From assembly GCF_004346165.1 (NCBI RefSeq), contig NZ_SLZZ01000004.1, positions 122,519 through 186,518 of the forward strand: 64,000 nucleotides of DNA, given 5' to 3'. This stretch comes from Muricomes intestini (GTDB taxonomy: Bacteria; Bacillota; Clostridia; Lachnospirales; Lachnospiraceae). Within the stretch, counting starts at the first letter, position 1, and every line of letters starts with the position of its first letter. Below are positions 28,602 through 36,382 of the stretch, one piece after another. The notes under the pieces were generated by a model. That model worked only from the letters and a program-made list of their open reading frames with translations. It made no database searches and was not told the DNA's origin. The translations under genes were made by a program, and so were the position numbers.

Positions 28602-29840
28602 ATGAAGACAATAGCTATAATTGGCAGTTGTGACACAAAATACAGGGAAATCACATATATGCGGGAGCGCATTACAGCACAAGGTGTAGACGCAATTGTG
28701 GTTGATGTGGCTACAGGTTCAGCTCCTTCTTTCGGGTATGACATATCCCGGGAGAAAGTAACAGAGTCTTTTGGTACGAACTGGGCAGAACTTGAACGGA
28801 AAACCAAAGGGGAGAAAATCAGCTTTATGATGGATGCCTGTGCCGCATTTATAGAACATCTTTTCTGGGAGGGAAAAATCCAGGGGGTTCTTTCAGCGGG
28901 AGGGCTTCAGAATACCTTGATGGCAACCAATGCCATGAAAAGACTGCCCATTGGTTTTCCCAAAGTAATGGCAACTACAGTGGCATCCGGGCGAAGAATG
29001 TTTCAGGATGTAGTGGGTGATAGGGATATTGTAGTGATTCCCTCCATTTGTGATTTTACCGGGATAAATATCGTTACCAGGAAAATTCTCGATAATGCCT
29101 GTGCCTGTTGTGTAGGGATGGTAAAATATGCAGGACAGGTGCTGCAAAAAAAGACCAGGCCGGTGATAGGCGTAACTCTGATGGGAATTACCAATACTGG
29201 AGCTTGTGGGGCTGTGCAGGAGTTGGAGCGTCAGGGAGTGGAAGTCATTGGATTTCACGCTACAGGCACCGGTGGGGCGGTCATGGAACAGATGGCAGAG
29301 GATGGCCTTATTGACGGTATTTTGGATTTGACTACACATGAAATTGCCCAGGGATATTTTAAAGGCGGCTTTTCCTTTGGGGAGGGTGCAAGATATAGAT
29401 TGGTAAAAGGGGTTCAGAAGAGGATTCCTCTTGTCGTCAGTGTAGGCGGCCTGGATTTTTGTGATTTTGCTGTAGAAGAATTCCCGCCCCATATGGAAGA
29501 GAGGGTCTATATGTATCACAATGCGACAACGGCTCACATTAAGCTGCTTTATGAAGAAGCCGAAAGCATAGCAGAAGACTTTGCCAAAAGACTGGAAAAA
29601 GTTGACTACCCGGTGAAACTTCTTCTTCCCACAGATGGTATGCGGCATAATACCCGGGCAGGCGAAGAATTGTATAATCCAGAAGTAGATCATATTATTA
29701 TCCAGAGGATAAAAGAGATAAAAAATGACAAGATTCAGATTATTACAATACCGGGAAATCTAGATACAAAGGAGTGGGGAATCCAGGCAGCACAATATAT
29801 GATGGATGAATTGCACGAACGAGGTGTTATAGTAGAATAG
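28602..29840 (+). CDS. Tm-1-like ATP-binding (UPF0261) protein
   Basis: 412-residue member of the Tm-1-like/UPF0261 family, whose bacterial function is not established. The N-terminal part begins MKTIAIIGSCDTKYREITYM and has GVLSAGGLQNTLMATNAM; the C-terminal part contains GNLDTKEWG. The family is often found beside catabolic enzymes. It is 7 bases behind the metallo-hydrolase gene and 21 ahead of the small aldolase, so it is part of the locus 2 catabolic set. I cannot assign a reaction. Confidence 0.85.
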   Translation: MKTIAIIGSCDTKYREITYMRERITAQGVDAIVVDVATGSAPSFGYDISREKVTESFGTNWAELERKTKGEKISFMMDACAAFIEHLFWEGKIQGVLSAGGLQNTLMATNAMKRLPIGFPKVMATTVASGRRMFQDVVGDRDIVVIPSICDFTGINIVTRKILDNACACCVGMVKYAGQVLQKKTRPVIGVTLMGITNTGACGAVQELERQGVEVIGFHATGTGGAVMEQMAEDGLIDGILDLTTHEIAQGYFKGGFSFGEGARYRLVKGVQKRIPLVVSVGGLDFCDFAVEEFPPHMEERVYMYHNATTAHIKLLYEEAESIAEDFAKRLEKVDYPVKLLLPTDGMRHNTRAGEELYNPEVDHIIIQRIKEIKNDKIQIITIPGNLDTKEWGIQAAQYMMDELHERGVIVE

Positions 29841-29861
29841 TTACAGAAAGGTGTAGAAGGT

Positions 29862-30467
29862 ATGACAGAGGATGTTAAAAAGATAGCAGAGGAACTTGTC
29901 ATAGCTTGTAAAAGAGCTTATACTAGAGGCATACAAACAGGTAGTGGCGGGAACGTAAGTGCCCGGATTCCGGGGAAAGACCAGATGCTTGTGAAGGCGA
30001 GCGGCAGCTCCTTTGCCGACAGCACACCGGAAGGTTTTGTCATTACTGATTTTGATGGGAATTTAATAGAAGGGAAAGGAAAACCTACAAGAGAAGCTTT
30101 ACTGCACGGTTTGCTATACAGAATTTGCCCAAAGGTGAACTCGGTTGTGCATGTTCATTCGCCATATTCAATTGCATGGGCCTCTACAGGAAAAGCGCTG
30201 GTCAGAACGACATGGCATGCAAAATTGAAGGTATGCACAGATTACCCTACATTGGATATTCCGGCAGCAGTAGTTGGAAAAGAATATTTTCCTTTTATTG
30301 AAAAAATATATAGCGAGTATCCGGAGTTGCCAGGTTTTTTACTGGTAGATCATGGAATTGTGGCAGTTGGGAAGGACGCAATTCATGCAGAACATGCAGC
30401 GGAATTAATTGAGGAAACCGCACAAGTGGCAATTTTGAAGACAACCGTTTCAAAGCTTGGCTTGTAA
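29862..30467 (+). CDS. Class II aldolase/adducin family protein (small)
   Basis: 201-residue zinc enzyme of the aldolase II/adducin family (fuculose-phosphate aldolase, ribulose-phosphate epimerase and 3-oxo-tetronate 4-phosphate decarboxylase are relatives). Visible motifs: GSGGNVSAR (phosphate loop, residues 27-35), PTREALLH with Glu78, and metal ligands His97 and His99 in HVHSPYS with His164 in VDHGIVAVG. The substrate is likely a phosphorylated sugar or sugar acid from locus 2. The GntR gene starts 24 bases later. Confidence 0.88.
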   Translation: MTEDVKKIAEELVIACKRAYTRGIQTGSGGNVSARIPGKDQMLVKASGSSFADSTPEGFVITDFDGNLIEGKGKPTREALLHGLLYRICPKVNSVVHVHSPYSIAWASTGKALVRTTWHAKLKVCTDYPTLDIPAAVVGKEYFPFIEKIYSEYPELPGFLLVDHGIVAVGKDAIHAEHAAELIEETAQVAILKTTVSKLGL

Positions 30468-30491
30468 AATATTACCTTAGGTGGGGACCAT

Positions 30492-31217
30492 ATGAGAACA
30501 AGTGCACGAATTACAATGAATGACTTGAATAACGAGACGCTGCAGCACAATAAGCTGCCGGCTCTTGTTCTGGATAAATTGATGGAGTGGATCATGAGCG
30601 GAAAGCTTCTTATGGGCGATAAGCTGAACACAGAAGAGCTTGCCAATCAGCTTGGAGTCAGCAGAATGCCTATAAGAGAGGCACTCAGTAATCTGGAGAA
30701 GATGGGACTGGCAGAATCTGTCCCCTATGCGGGAACAAGGCTGGTGACATTGACAAAAGAAGACGTACGGCAGATTTATATTGCCAGGACAGCTCTTGAA
30801 CCCGTGGCAGCAAAATATGCCTGTGAGAAGATTACAGACAAAAAAATTGAGAATCTTCGCAAAATCCATGAGGAATACAAGGAAATTGCTTCACAGGATA
30901 AGCCGGATGCGATTGATGTCTATCAGCAGAACAGACTGTATCATTTCGCTATTTATAAAGCCAGTGAACTTGGCAGGGTATGCACTATGATTGAGTCCTT
31001 GTGGGATAATTTATCATTCTTCAAACTGATATACGGACAGGCACTTTTAAATAACAGAGAGTCAAGGGAACGCATGATCATGGAGCATCAGGGTTATTTG
31101 GATGCTTTGGAGAAGCGAAACAGTGATTTGATTTATGGTCTGCTGAGAGAGAACCTGGAGAAGAGGGCAGAGAATATCCCCTACAATTCAGACGCATATT
31201 TCCATGAAGAGGTCTGA
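30492..31217 (+). CDS. GntR-family (FCD-type) transcriptional regulator
   Basis: 241 residues. N-terminal winged helix (LVLDKLMEWIMSGKLLMGDKLNTEELANQLGVSRMPIREALSNLEKMGL, residues about 22-75) and an all-helical C-terminal FCD domain (LHPVAAKYA-like start IARTALEPVAAKYACEKI). Expected ligand is a sugar acid or related metabolite. GGTGGGGACCAT precedes the start. Likely regulator of locus 2. Confidence 0.92.
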   Translation: MRTSARITMNDLNNETLQHNKLPALVLDKLMEWIMSGKLLMGDKLNTEELANQLGVSRMPIREALSNLEKMGLAESVPYAGTRLVTLTKEDVRQIYIARTALEPVAAKYACEKITDKKIENLRKIHEEYKEIASQDKPDAIDVYQQNRLYHFAIYKASELGRVCTMIESLWDNLSFFKLIYGQALLNNRESRERMIMEHQGYLDALEKRNSDLIYGLLRENLEKRAENIPYNSDAYFHEEV

Positions 31218-31235
31218 TGGTAAAGAATAGGTAAG

Positions 31236-31264
31236 GAGCCTGGATACAAGCGGTATTCAGGCTC
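31236..31264 (+). terminator. Hairpin between gntR and the RuBisCO-like gene
   Basis: GAGCCTGGATA pairs with TATTCAGGCTC (one G-U pair) across a short loop, followed by TATTTATAGAGG. It could be a terminator for the upstream transcript or an attenuator for the RuBisCO-like gene. Confidence 0.6.
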
Positions 31265-31287
31265 TATTTATAGAGGAAGGAGAAGTT

Positions 31288-32565
31288 ATGGATTCAGTAA
31301 TGTATGCGCTTCCGGAAAATATCCGGAATAAGGCTTTTGTGATTGCATCATATTATATCAAATTGAATAAAGGGGCTGATATATTAAAAAAGGCATCTGC
31401 CCTTGCTGTAGGGCAGACTATTGGAACATGGATACCGATTCCGGGAATTACGGAGGAAATCCGGGAGAAATATATGGGAAAGGTGGTGAGCGTGTTTGAC
31501 GTACCTGCGCTTGATCTGTCCACGCAAGTTGATACTGAGGACCGCGAGTATATCATTCAAATTGCCTATCCCTCAGTAAATTTTGGGGGTGATTTTCCTC
31601 TTCTTCTTACATCGCTTTTGGGTAATGATGCATCAACCTCCGCACAGGTTAAACTTCTGGATATTGAATTTCCGGCGGATTATGTTGAGAATTTTTCGGG
31701 CCCGCAGTATGGGAGTGGGGGGATACGGAAACTTACCGGGGTTAGCGAACGGCCTCTTCTGTTAAACATGATTAAACCTTGCACCGGGCTAACACCGGAA
31801 GAAGGGGCGAAGATATTCTATGAAACTGCTCTGGGAGGGGTAGACTTCATCAAAGATGATGAACTGTTTGGCAATCCTGCCTACAGCAAGCCCTGGAACA
31901 GAGTAAAAAGATATAAACAAGCGGCACAAGCCGCTTATGAGAAAACAGGGAAAAAAGCATTGTATTTTGTGAATGTTACAAGTGGGGCAGGAGAAATCCT
32001 GGATAATGTAAAACGTGCAGAAGATGCCGGAGCAGACGGAATAATGCTAAATTTTGCTGCTGTGGGATATAGTGTTTTAAAGCAAGTGGCGGAGGTGTCG
32101 CGGGTGCCTGTCCTGGGACATGGGGCAGGTACAGGGATGTATTATGAAGGAACCGCCAGTGGAATGTCTTCTCCACTTGCAGCCGGAAAACTGGCAAGAT
32201 TGGCAGGCGCCGATATTGTAATGATAAATACACCTTATGGCGGTTATCCGCTCCAGTATCAAAAATATATACAGACTATTTCACAACTGACGTTGCCTTG
32301 GTATGAACTGAAGCCGTCTATGCCATCAATCGGAGGCGGTGTTCATCCGGGCATGGTGGAAAAGTATGTAAGAGAAGCAGGAAAAGATATTGTGCTGGCA
32401 GCCGGCGGAGCGGTCCAAGGACATCCCCGGGGGGCAAAAGCCGGAGCCAGAGCAATGCGGCAGGCCATAGAGATTGTAATGGAAGGGCAGGATTTTGCAG
32501 AGGCAGCCAGAGAAAAAGAAGAACTGAGTGAAGCTTTAAAGTGCTGGAGTTACGTAAAGGATTGA
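31288..32565 (+). CDS. RuBisCO-like protein (form IV type)
   Basis: 425-residue member of the RuBisCO large-chain superfamily, probably not a carboxylase. The metal centre is kept: GGVDFIKDDE places Lys189 (carbamate site), Asp191 and Glu192 in the positions of Rubisco GGLDFTKDDE, and Asn113 in SLLGNDAS matches the active-site Asn. The phosphate-binding glycines GGGVH and AAGGAVQGHPRG are present. However, the KPKLGL lysine is Cys165 (IKPCTGL), the HRAMH arginine is Gly (LGHGAGTG), and no loop-6 lysine is recognisable. Related RuBisCO-like proteins act as enolases, isomerases or sugar-acid phosphate decarboxylases; which applies here is open. AGGAAGGAGAAGTT precedes the start. Confidence 0.92.
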   Translation: MDSVMYALPENIRNKAFVIASYYIKLNKGADILKKASALAVGQTIGTWIPIPGITEEIREKYMGKVVSVFDVPALDLSTQVDTEDREYIIQIAYPSVNFGGDFPLLLTSLLGNDASTSAQVKLLDIEFPADYVENFSGPQYGSGGIRKLTGVSERPLLLNMIKPCTGLTPEEGAKIFYETALGGVDFIKDDELFGNPAYSKPWNRVKRYKQAAQAAYEKTGKKALYFVNVTSGAGEILDNVKRAEDAGADGIMLNFAAVGYSVLKQVAEVSRVPVLGHGAGTGMYYEGTASGMSSPLAAGKLARLAGADIVMINTPYGGYPLQYQKYIQTISQLTLPWYELKPSMPSIGGGVHPGMVEKYVREAGKDIVLAAGGAVQGHPRGAKAGARAMRQAIEIVMEGQDFAEAAREKEELSEALKCWSYVKD

Positions 32566-32613
32566 CATATAGGGAAATGATAATTGTAATTTAAGGGAGG
32601 AGGTGATATACTT

Positions 32614-32892
32614 ATGTCGAATTCAGAAGGAGGCGGTAAGATGACCCGGGATATTATGTTATATACGTCCAATGATTTAAGAGATTTCATGCACTTGGCA
32701 TGCTCATCGCCTAGGGACATAGGTGTGCACACTGAAGACAACCAGATTGCAGACGGAAAATCTGTGCTGGGGCTTATGTCTATTGATTATAAGAAGCCGG
32801 TAAAGGTGGTTTCAGAAGATGCAAAATTCATGAAGCGTCTGGATCGCTGGGCGGTGGATACAGAAGAGAAGTCAAAGACCCCGCAGCAATAA
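32614..32892 (+). CDS. HPr-like protein without the phosphorylated His
   Basis: 92-residue protein resembling HPr (VDAKSIMGLMSL-type region: IADGKSVLGLMSIDYKKPVKVV, residues about 45-65). The HPr active-site loop (HARPA with phospho-His) is absent; the corresponding region reads LACSSPRDIG. It may be a regulatory, non-transferring HPr paralogue. GGGAGGAGGTGATATACTT precedes ATG 32614; a second AAGGAGGCGGTAAG-ATG at 32641 is an alternative start. It is 48 bases after the RuBisCO-like gene and may be its partner or a separate gene. Confidence 0.65.
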   Translation: MSNSEGGGKMTRDIMLYTSNDLRDFMHLACSSPRDIGVHTEDNQIADGKSVLGLMSIDYKKPVKVVSEDAKFMKRLDRWAVDTEEKSKTPQQ

Positions 32893-32912
32893 AGGATTTG
32901 TATAAAAAGATG

Positions 32913-32951
32913 CAGCAGCAGGCAGGCGGCCAATTCGCCTGCCTGTTGTTG
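32913..32951 (+). terminator. Hairpin after the HPr-like gene
   Basis: A 16-pair stem with some G-U pairs (CAGCAGGCAGGCG with CGCCTGCCTGTTG) and a short loop at the end of locus 2, before the convergent tpiA-like gene. No T-run, so it may terminate in either direction. Confidence 0.7.
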
Positions 32952-32982
32952 TATTGAATGATTGCAAAACAAATCACAGGAA

Positions 32983-33774
32983 TCAGAGACGGCTGTTCTC
33001 TTCATATGTAGCTTTTGCATTTCGGATCAGGGTATTAAATTTATCTGCCTGCCATGCAGCCCTTCCTGTGAACAATCCGTCAATAGATGGCTGAATAATT
33101 AATTCGTCTGCGTTTCCGGGATTTACGCTCCCGCCATATAACACAGGGATATCCTTTCCGGCATCGCCGAAAATTTCCAACAGTGCTTTTTTAATTTCTT
33201 TATGCATACTTTCCGCATAATCTGCAGAAGCCGGTGTCCCATTTACGCCGATAGACCATACTGGCTCATAGGCAACCCATATATTTTTGGTCTGTGAGGC
33301 AGGCACGTCATGAAAGCCTATCTTTAACTGTGTACGGAGAACTTCTGTGCTTATGCCAAAATCCTTTTCACCGGCAGTCTCACCAATACATAGAAGTGTT
33401 GTAAAGCCATGATTCAGGGCAGCCTTAACCTTTTTATTTTCTTCGGAGTCTGTTTCTCCGAACACATGTCTTCTCTCGGAATGACCAATCATAACAAGGC
33501 TAATACCTAATTCTTTTAGCATGAGGGGAGAAATTTCACCGGTAAACTGTCCTTCGTCCTCCCAACACATATTTTGGGCACCAATTTTAATATAACTCTG
33601 CTCTATATTTTTTGTGGCGCTTTCTAATGAAGTATAGGAAGGAATAATAAATAGCTCTATTTCTTCGCGGCTAATATCCTTTGTGTACGATACTAAATCC
33701 TGTAGATATGTAACAGTGTCCTGAATGTTCTTATACATTTTCAGGTTACTTCCAAAATATAATTTTTTCTGCAT
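32983..33774 (-). CDS. Triosephosphate isomerase paralogue (TIM-barrel phosphoketose isomerase)
   Basis: 263 residues of the TpiA family. Active-site residues are conserved: Asn10 and Lys12 (GSNLKM, in place of the usual NWKM), His98 in MIGHSERR and Glu170 in VAYEPVWSIG. Loop 6 is VNGTPAS instead of the GTGKTAT pattern of housekeeping enzymes, as in paralogues that isomerise L-erythrulose or other tetrulose phosphates. Next to an RpiB-like gene this suggests tetrose phosphate isomerisation, but plain triosephosphate isomerase cannot be excluded. AGGAGATT lies before the start. Confidence 0.85.
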   Translation of the reverse strand: MQKKLYFGSNLKMYKNIQDTVTYLQDLVSYTKDISREEIELFIIPSYTSLESATKNIEQSYIKIGAQNMCWEDEGQFTGEISPLMLKELGISLVMIGHSERRHVFGETDSEENKKVKAALNHGFTTLLCIGETAGEKDFGISTEVLRTQLKIGFHDVPASQTKNIWVAYEPVWSIGVNGTPASADYAESMHKEIKKALLEIFGDAGKDIPVLYGGSVNPGNADELIIQPSIDGLFTGRAAWQADKFNTLIRNAKATYEENSRL

Positions 33775-33807
33775 GACTAATCTCCTTTACTACTAATCTT
33801 TAACACC

Positions 33808-33971
33808 TTTTGCCCCCTGATATCTACGGATTGCTCCGCACTTTGTGCTCCCGCAATCCTAAAAACATTCGAAATCCGCCCTGCTCGGGCTGCTTTCTCA
33901 TGTTTTGCGGGTCCCAAAGTCATGCTTTTTCATGCAAGCATGAAACGCATGACCTTTTGACTCTGGTATCA
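33808..33971 (-). repeat. Dispersed inverted-repeat element, copy C (end-truncated)
   Basis: Reverse-oriented copy. The TTTTGCCCCCTGATA end begins at 33808, with the terminal arm before it not recognisable, and the other end GGTATCA is intact at 33971. The TTTCATGC palindrome and the GTGCGGAGCAATCC-type segment match the full form. It lies between the tpiA-like start and the promoter of the RpiB-like gene. Confidence 0.82.
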
Positions 33972-34022
33972 TTTTATTATAAAGGACGTATAAGAGAAAC
34001 ACAATCAATAGAAGCAAGAAAG

Positions 34023-34051
34023 TGGACAAAATGGCAGTAAAATGTTAAAAT
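34023..34051 (+). promoter_or_regulatory. Promoter of the RpiB-like gene
   Basis: TGGACA at 34023 and TAAAAT at 34046 with a 17-base spacer. The 34052-34199 leader is structured: GTCAAAAATC pairs with GATATTTGAC (34077-34112) and GCAAGCATTTCTGCTTGGC forms a small hairpin. These may be regulatory but I recognise no riboswitch class. Confidence 0.55.
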
Positions 34052-34199
34052 ATAAATAGAATGAAGGGTATATAAAGTCAAAAATCCTGCAGCAAGCTGA
34101 CGGGATATTTGACCCTCGCGGCAGTCGCCAAATGGAAATGCAAGCATTTCTGCTTGGCTCGTTGCTCGCGGAAATAAAAAATAATAGGAGGAGTTTAAG

Positions 34200-34640
34200 A
34201 TGAAAATTGCGATTGGCTGTGACCCAAATGCACAGAAAGCAAAAGAAGAACTGATAAAATTTATGGAAAGCAAAGGATATGGTGAGATCACAGATTTTGG
34301 AAGTGACGATCCAATTTATGCGAATGTGGCAGTTGACGTTGCAGAGGCAGTGGCAGCTAAGAAATATGACCGTGGGGTTTTGATCTGCGGTACAGGTATT
34401 GGGGTGTCTATATCGGCAAATAAGGTAAAAGGGGCATATGCGGCACTGATTTCTGATATATATTCAGCAAAAAGAGCAAGGCTCAGCAATGATGCAAATA
34501 TTGCATGTTTTGGAGCATTTACTACAGGCAATAAGCTGAGAGAAGAACTGATAGATGCATTTTTGACCAATGAATTTGAAGAGGGATGTGCTTCACAGCC
34601 TAAGGTAGATGCATTTATAGAATATGATAATAAGAGGTAG
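34200..34640 (+). CDS. RpiB/LacAB-family sugar-phosphate isomerase
   Basis: 146 residues. MKIAIGCD start with catalytic Cys63 in LICGTGIGVSISANKVKG, the family signature. Differences from ribose-5-phosphate isomerase B: the usual Asp-His pair near residues 8-10 is Asp-Pro (GCDPNA), and the HPVY-type loop is IYAN, suggesting a changed substrate. With the neighbouring TpiA paralogue, D-erythrulose 4-phosphate or another tetrose/hexose phosphate is possible. GGAGGAGTTTAAG precedes ATG 34200. Confidence 0.88.
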   Translation: MKIAIGCDPNAQKAKEELIKFMESKGYGEITDFGSDDPIYANVAVDVAEAVAAKKYDRGVLICGTGIGVSISANKVKGAYAALISDIYSAKRARLSNDANIACFGAFTTGNKLREELIDAFLTNEFEEGCASQPKVDAFIEYDNKR

Positions 34641-34699
34641 TATAAAAGCTGAATTATAAAAAGCGGGTATTCTCTGGCTTTGGAACTGGGAATATACCT

Positions 34700-34744
34700 G
34701 ATTTTTATATAATAGGAAACGAAGTTTCCTATTATATAAAAATC
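34700..34744 (+). terminator. Perfect 21-bp hairpin after the RpiB-like gene
   Basis: GATTTTTATATAATAGG continues to AAAC and pairs perfectly with GTTTCCTATTATATAAAAATC across a GAA loop. A second small hairpin with a U-tract (GAGTC with GACTC, then TTTTTT at about 34812-34837) follows and may be the real terminator, close to the convergent cupin gene. Confidence 0.65.
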
Positions 34745-34811
34745 CTCCGGGGGCTGGGCACTGTGCGCAAGAGGAAATAGGACGCTAAAGCGACCGCGCT
34801 CCGGCATGAGA

Positions 34812-34837
34812 GTCTGACAAGCCCGACTCTTTTTTCT
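34812..34837 (+). terminator. Terminator-like hairpin before the cupin gene 3' end
   Basis: AGAGTC pairs with GACTCT and a TTTTTT run follows directly, ending the RpiB-like transcript on the plus strand before the convergent cupin gene. Confidence 0.6.
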
Positions 34838-34864
34838 ATGAGTTTTGCAAAACAATAAAATTGA

Positions 34865-36061
34865 CTATATAGAAGCAGGCACTTCGGGGTTATTGTTCGC
34901 GAAGTTCTGCAAAAGGACCAGCGGCTGATAGCTGCTGGTATTTTTAATTTTAATTCCTTTTTTTGCCGATGTTTCAGAAACGAAGTATTCATCACCGGTA
35001 ATATCACCATAGTGGACAAGTTCAGGAGCTTCGCATTCGAAGCCACCGAAAGTTCCATGGCCCTGAACAACAATTGCACAGTAGCAGGCCTGATCGGTCA
35101 GCGTGTATGTCTGTCCTGGCATAATGGTCACTTCTTTTGCGGCAACCCATTCATTTGCATAGGCAACCCACTTTTCAATGGCTTCTGTTGTCTCGGATTT
35201 TACTTTCGGGACACGGAAATAAGTTTCTTTGTAGTCGGGTCTCGTGCTTTCTTCCCAGTCTATCTGGTTGAAGATTGCCTCTAGATTGTCTCTCTCATCC
35301 TCAGGAGCGCAATCTGTTAACATATGGTGGGGGTTTACTTCACCCATTGTAACATTTTCCATAATGGTGTTGACATCACTATTCCATTGCGGCTCAAAGG
35401 TAACCAGAGAAGCGGGTGCATGGATGACCCCGGCAGGTGTATACCAGCCGGTTCCAAGCTGAATACGATAGGCACGGGACAGTTCCGTAATCCGTGTGTC
35501 TTTTAAATCATAATTCTTTAGACAGTCCATAACCTGCTCTTTTGTTGTGGAAGGATCAAATCCAAAATATGTAAGCGGAAATCTTCCAAGATATGCGCTG
35601 TTATATTGGATAGGAAAATAGTAGGCTTCCGGTTTCCCGTGCATACCAATTTTATTTGCCATTTCTTCTGTCAGATGTAGATGGTGAAAGAGAGGCTTAT
35701 CATAATCGTATAATTTGGCAAATGTCGGCCATGTTCCGTAATTTTCCATCAGCTGTTCGCCAATTAAATCAGACCCAAGCTCATCTACATAGTCTTTAAA
35801 TAGACGTGTGCTTTTAACGGCAGCGTCTTCGAGAACATAACTCATGCCTTCCGTCTTCCCGGTTTTGGGCCCATTGAGAGCCTTTGCCAGGGAACCAAGC
35901 CATCTTTCGCAAATGCCGCCCCGCTCCATCCCTAATGCAAAATAGTCATCTGGATGAAGACGGAGACGCTTTCCGGGCTCATTGAAGCCACGCGGAACCC
36001 ATGTTGGCATCAAATGAAGGACACCTTTGCCTCGCTCAAATACTTTTCGTACATTACTCAT
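34865..36061 (-). CDS. Phosphomannose-isomerase-like cupin, putative sugar isomerase
   Basis: 398 residues of the type I phosphomannose isomerase cupin group. The metal site is recognisable: HHLHLTEE and GKPEAYYFP in the first part and YTPAGVIHAP for the later His. No phosphate-binding motif is obvious, so a free sugar such as D-lyxose, mannose or a branched sugar could be the substrate. The start ATG 36061 follows AAAGGAGG. It is divergent from the class II aldolase gene across repeat copy D and the aldolase promoter. Its role is likely isomerisation of the sugar imported by locus 3 before phosphorylation. Confidence 0.8.
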   Translation of the reverse strand: MSNVRKVFERGKGVLHLMPTWVPRGFNEPGKRLRLHPDDYFALGMERGGICERWLGSLAKALNGPKTGKTEGMSYVLEDAAVKSTRLFKDYVDELGSDLIGEQLMENYGTWPTFAKLYDYDKPLFHHLHLTEEMANKIGMHGKPEAYYFPIQYNSAYLGRFPLTYFGFDPSTTKEQVMDCLKNYDLKDTRITELSRAYRIQLGTGWYTPAGVIHAPASLVTFEPQWNSDVNTIMENVTMGEVNPHHMLTDCAPEDERDNLEAIFNQIDWEESTRPDYKETYFRVPKVKSETTEAIEKWVAYANEWVAAKEVTIMPGQTYTLTDQACYCAIVVQGHGTFGGFECEAPELVHYGDITGDEYFVSETSAKKGIKIKNTSSYQPLVLLQNFANNNPEVPASI

Positions 36062-36089
36062 AATTGAAAACCTCCTTTAATGAATGATA

Positions 36090-36160
36090 TGATACCAGGG
36101 TCAAAAGGTCATGCGTTTCATGCTTGCATGAAAAAGCATGACTTTGGGACCCTGGTATTA
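36090..36160 (+). repeat. Dispersed inverted-repeat element, copy D (71-bp short form)
   Basis: Short copy with both arms of the left-end type: TGATACCAGGGTC at one end and GACCCTGGTATTA at the other. The central palindrome TTTCATGCTTGCATGAAA is intact. It sits in the 321-base divergent gap between the cupin and aldolase genes; the rest of the gap is AT-rich with the aldolase promoter. Confidence 0.85.
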
Positions 36161-36295
36161 TGACATTATGAAAAAATATTTCATATAAATATTGATAGAT
36201 TTGATTTTTATATATAATATCACAATATAATAAAAAAATAAATACTTAAATTTATAAAAATTAGATAATTATATAAAAAATTTTTTCATAAAATA

Positions 36296-36324
36296 TTGAC
36301 AATAACTTTCCTGTGGGATAATAT
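36296..36324 (+). promoter_or_regulatory. Promoter of the locus 3 aldolase
   Basis: TTGACA at 36296 and TAATAT at 36319 with a 17-base spacer, about 60 bases before the aldolase start. Confidence 0.8.
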
Positions 36325-36382
36325 ACGGATATAGAAAAGAAACAGAAACTTATCAATTGTGAGAAACCAGGAGGAAAGACAT

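Noticed and set aside
31288..32565. Assignment as a true carboxylating RuBisCO
   Set aside because: Cys replaces a catalytic lysine, the HRAMH arginine and loop-6 lysine are not seen, and no phosphoribulokinase or small chain is present.
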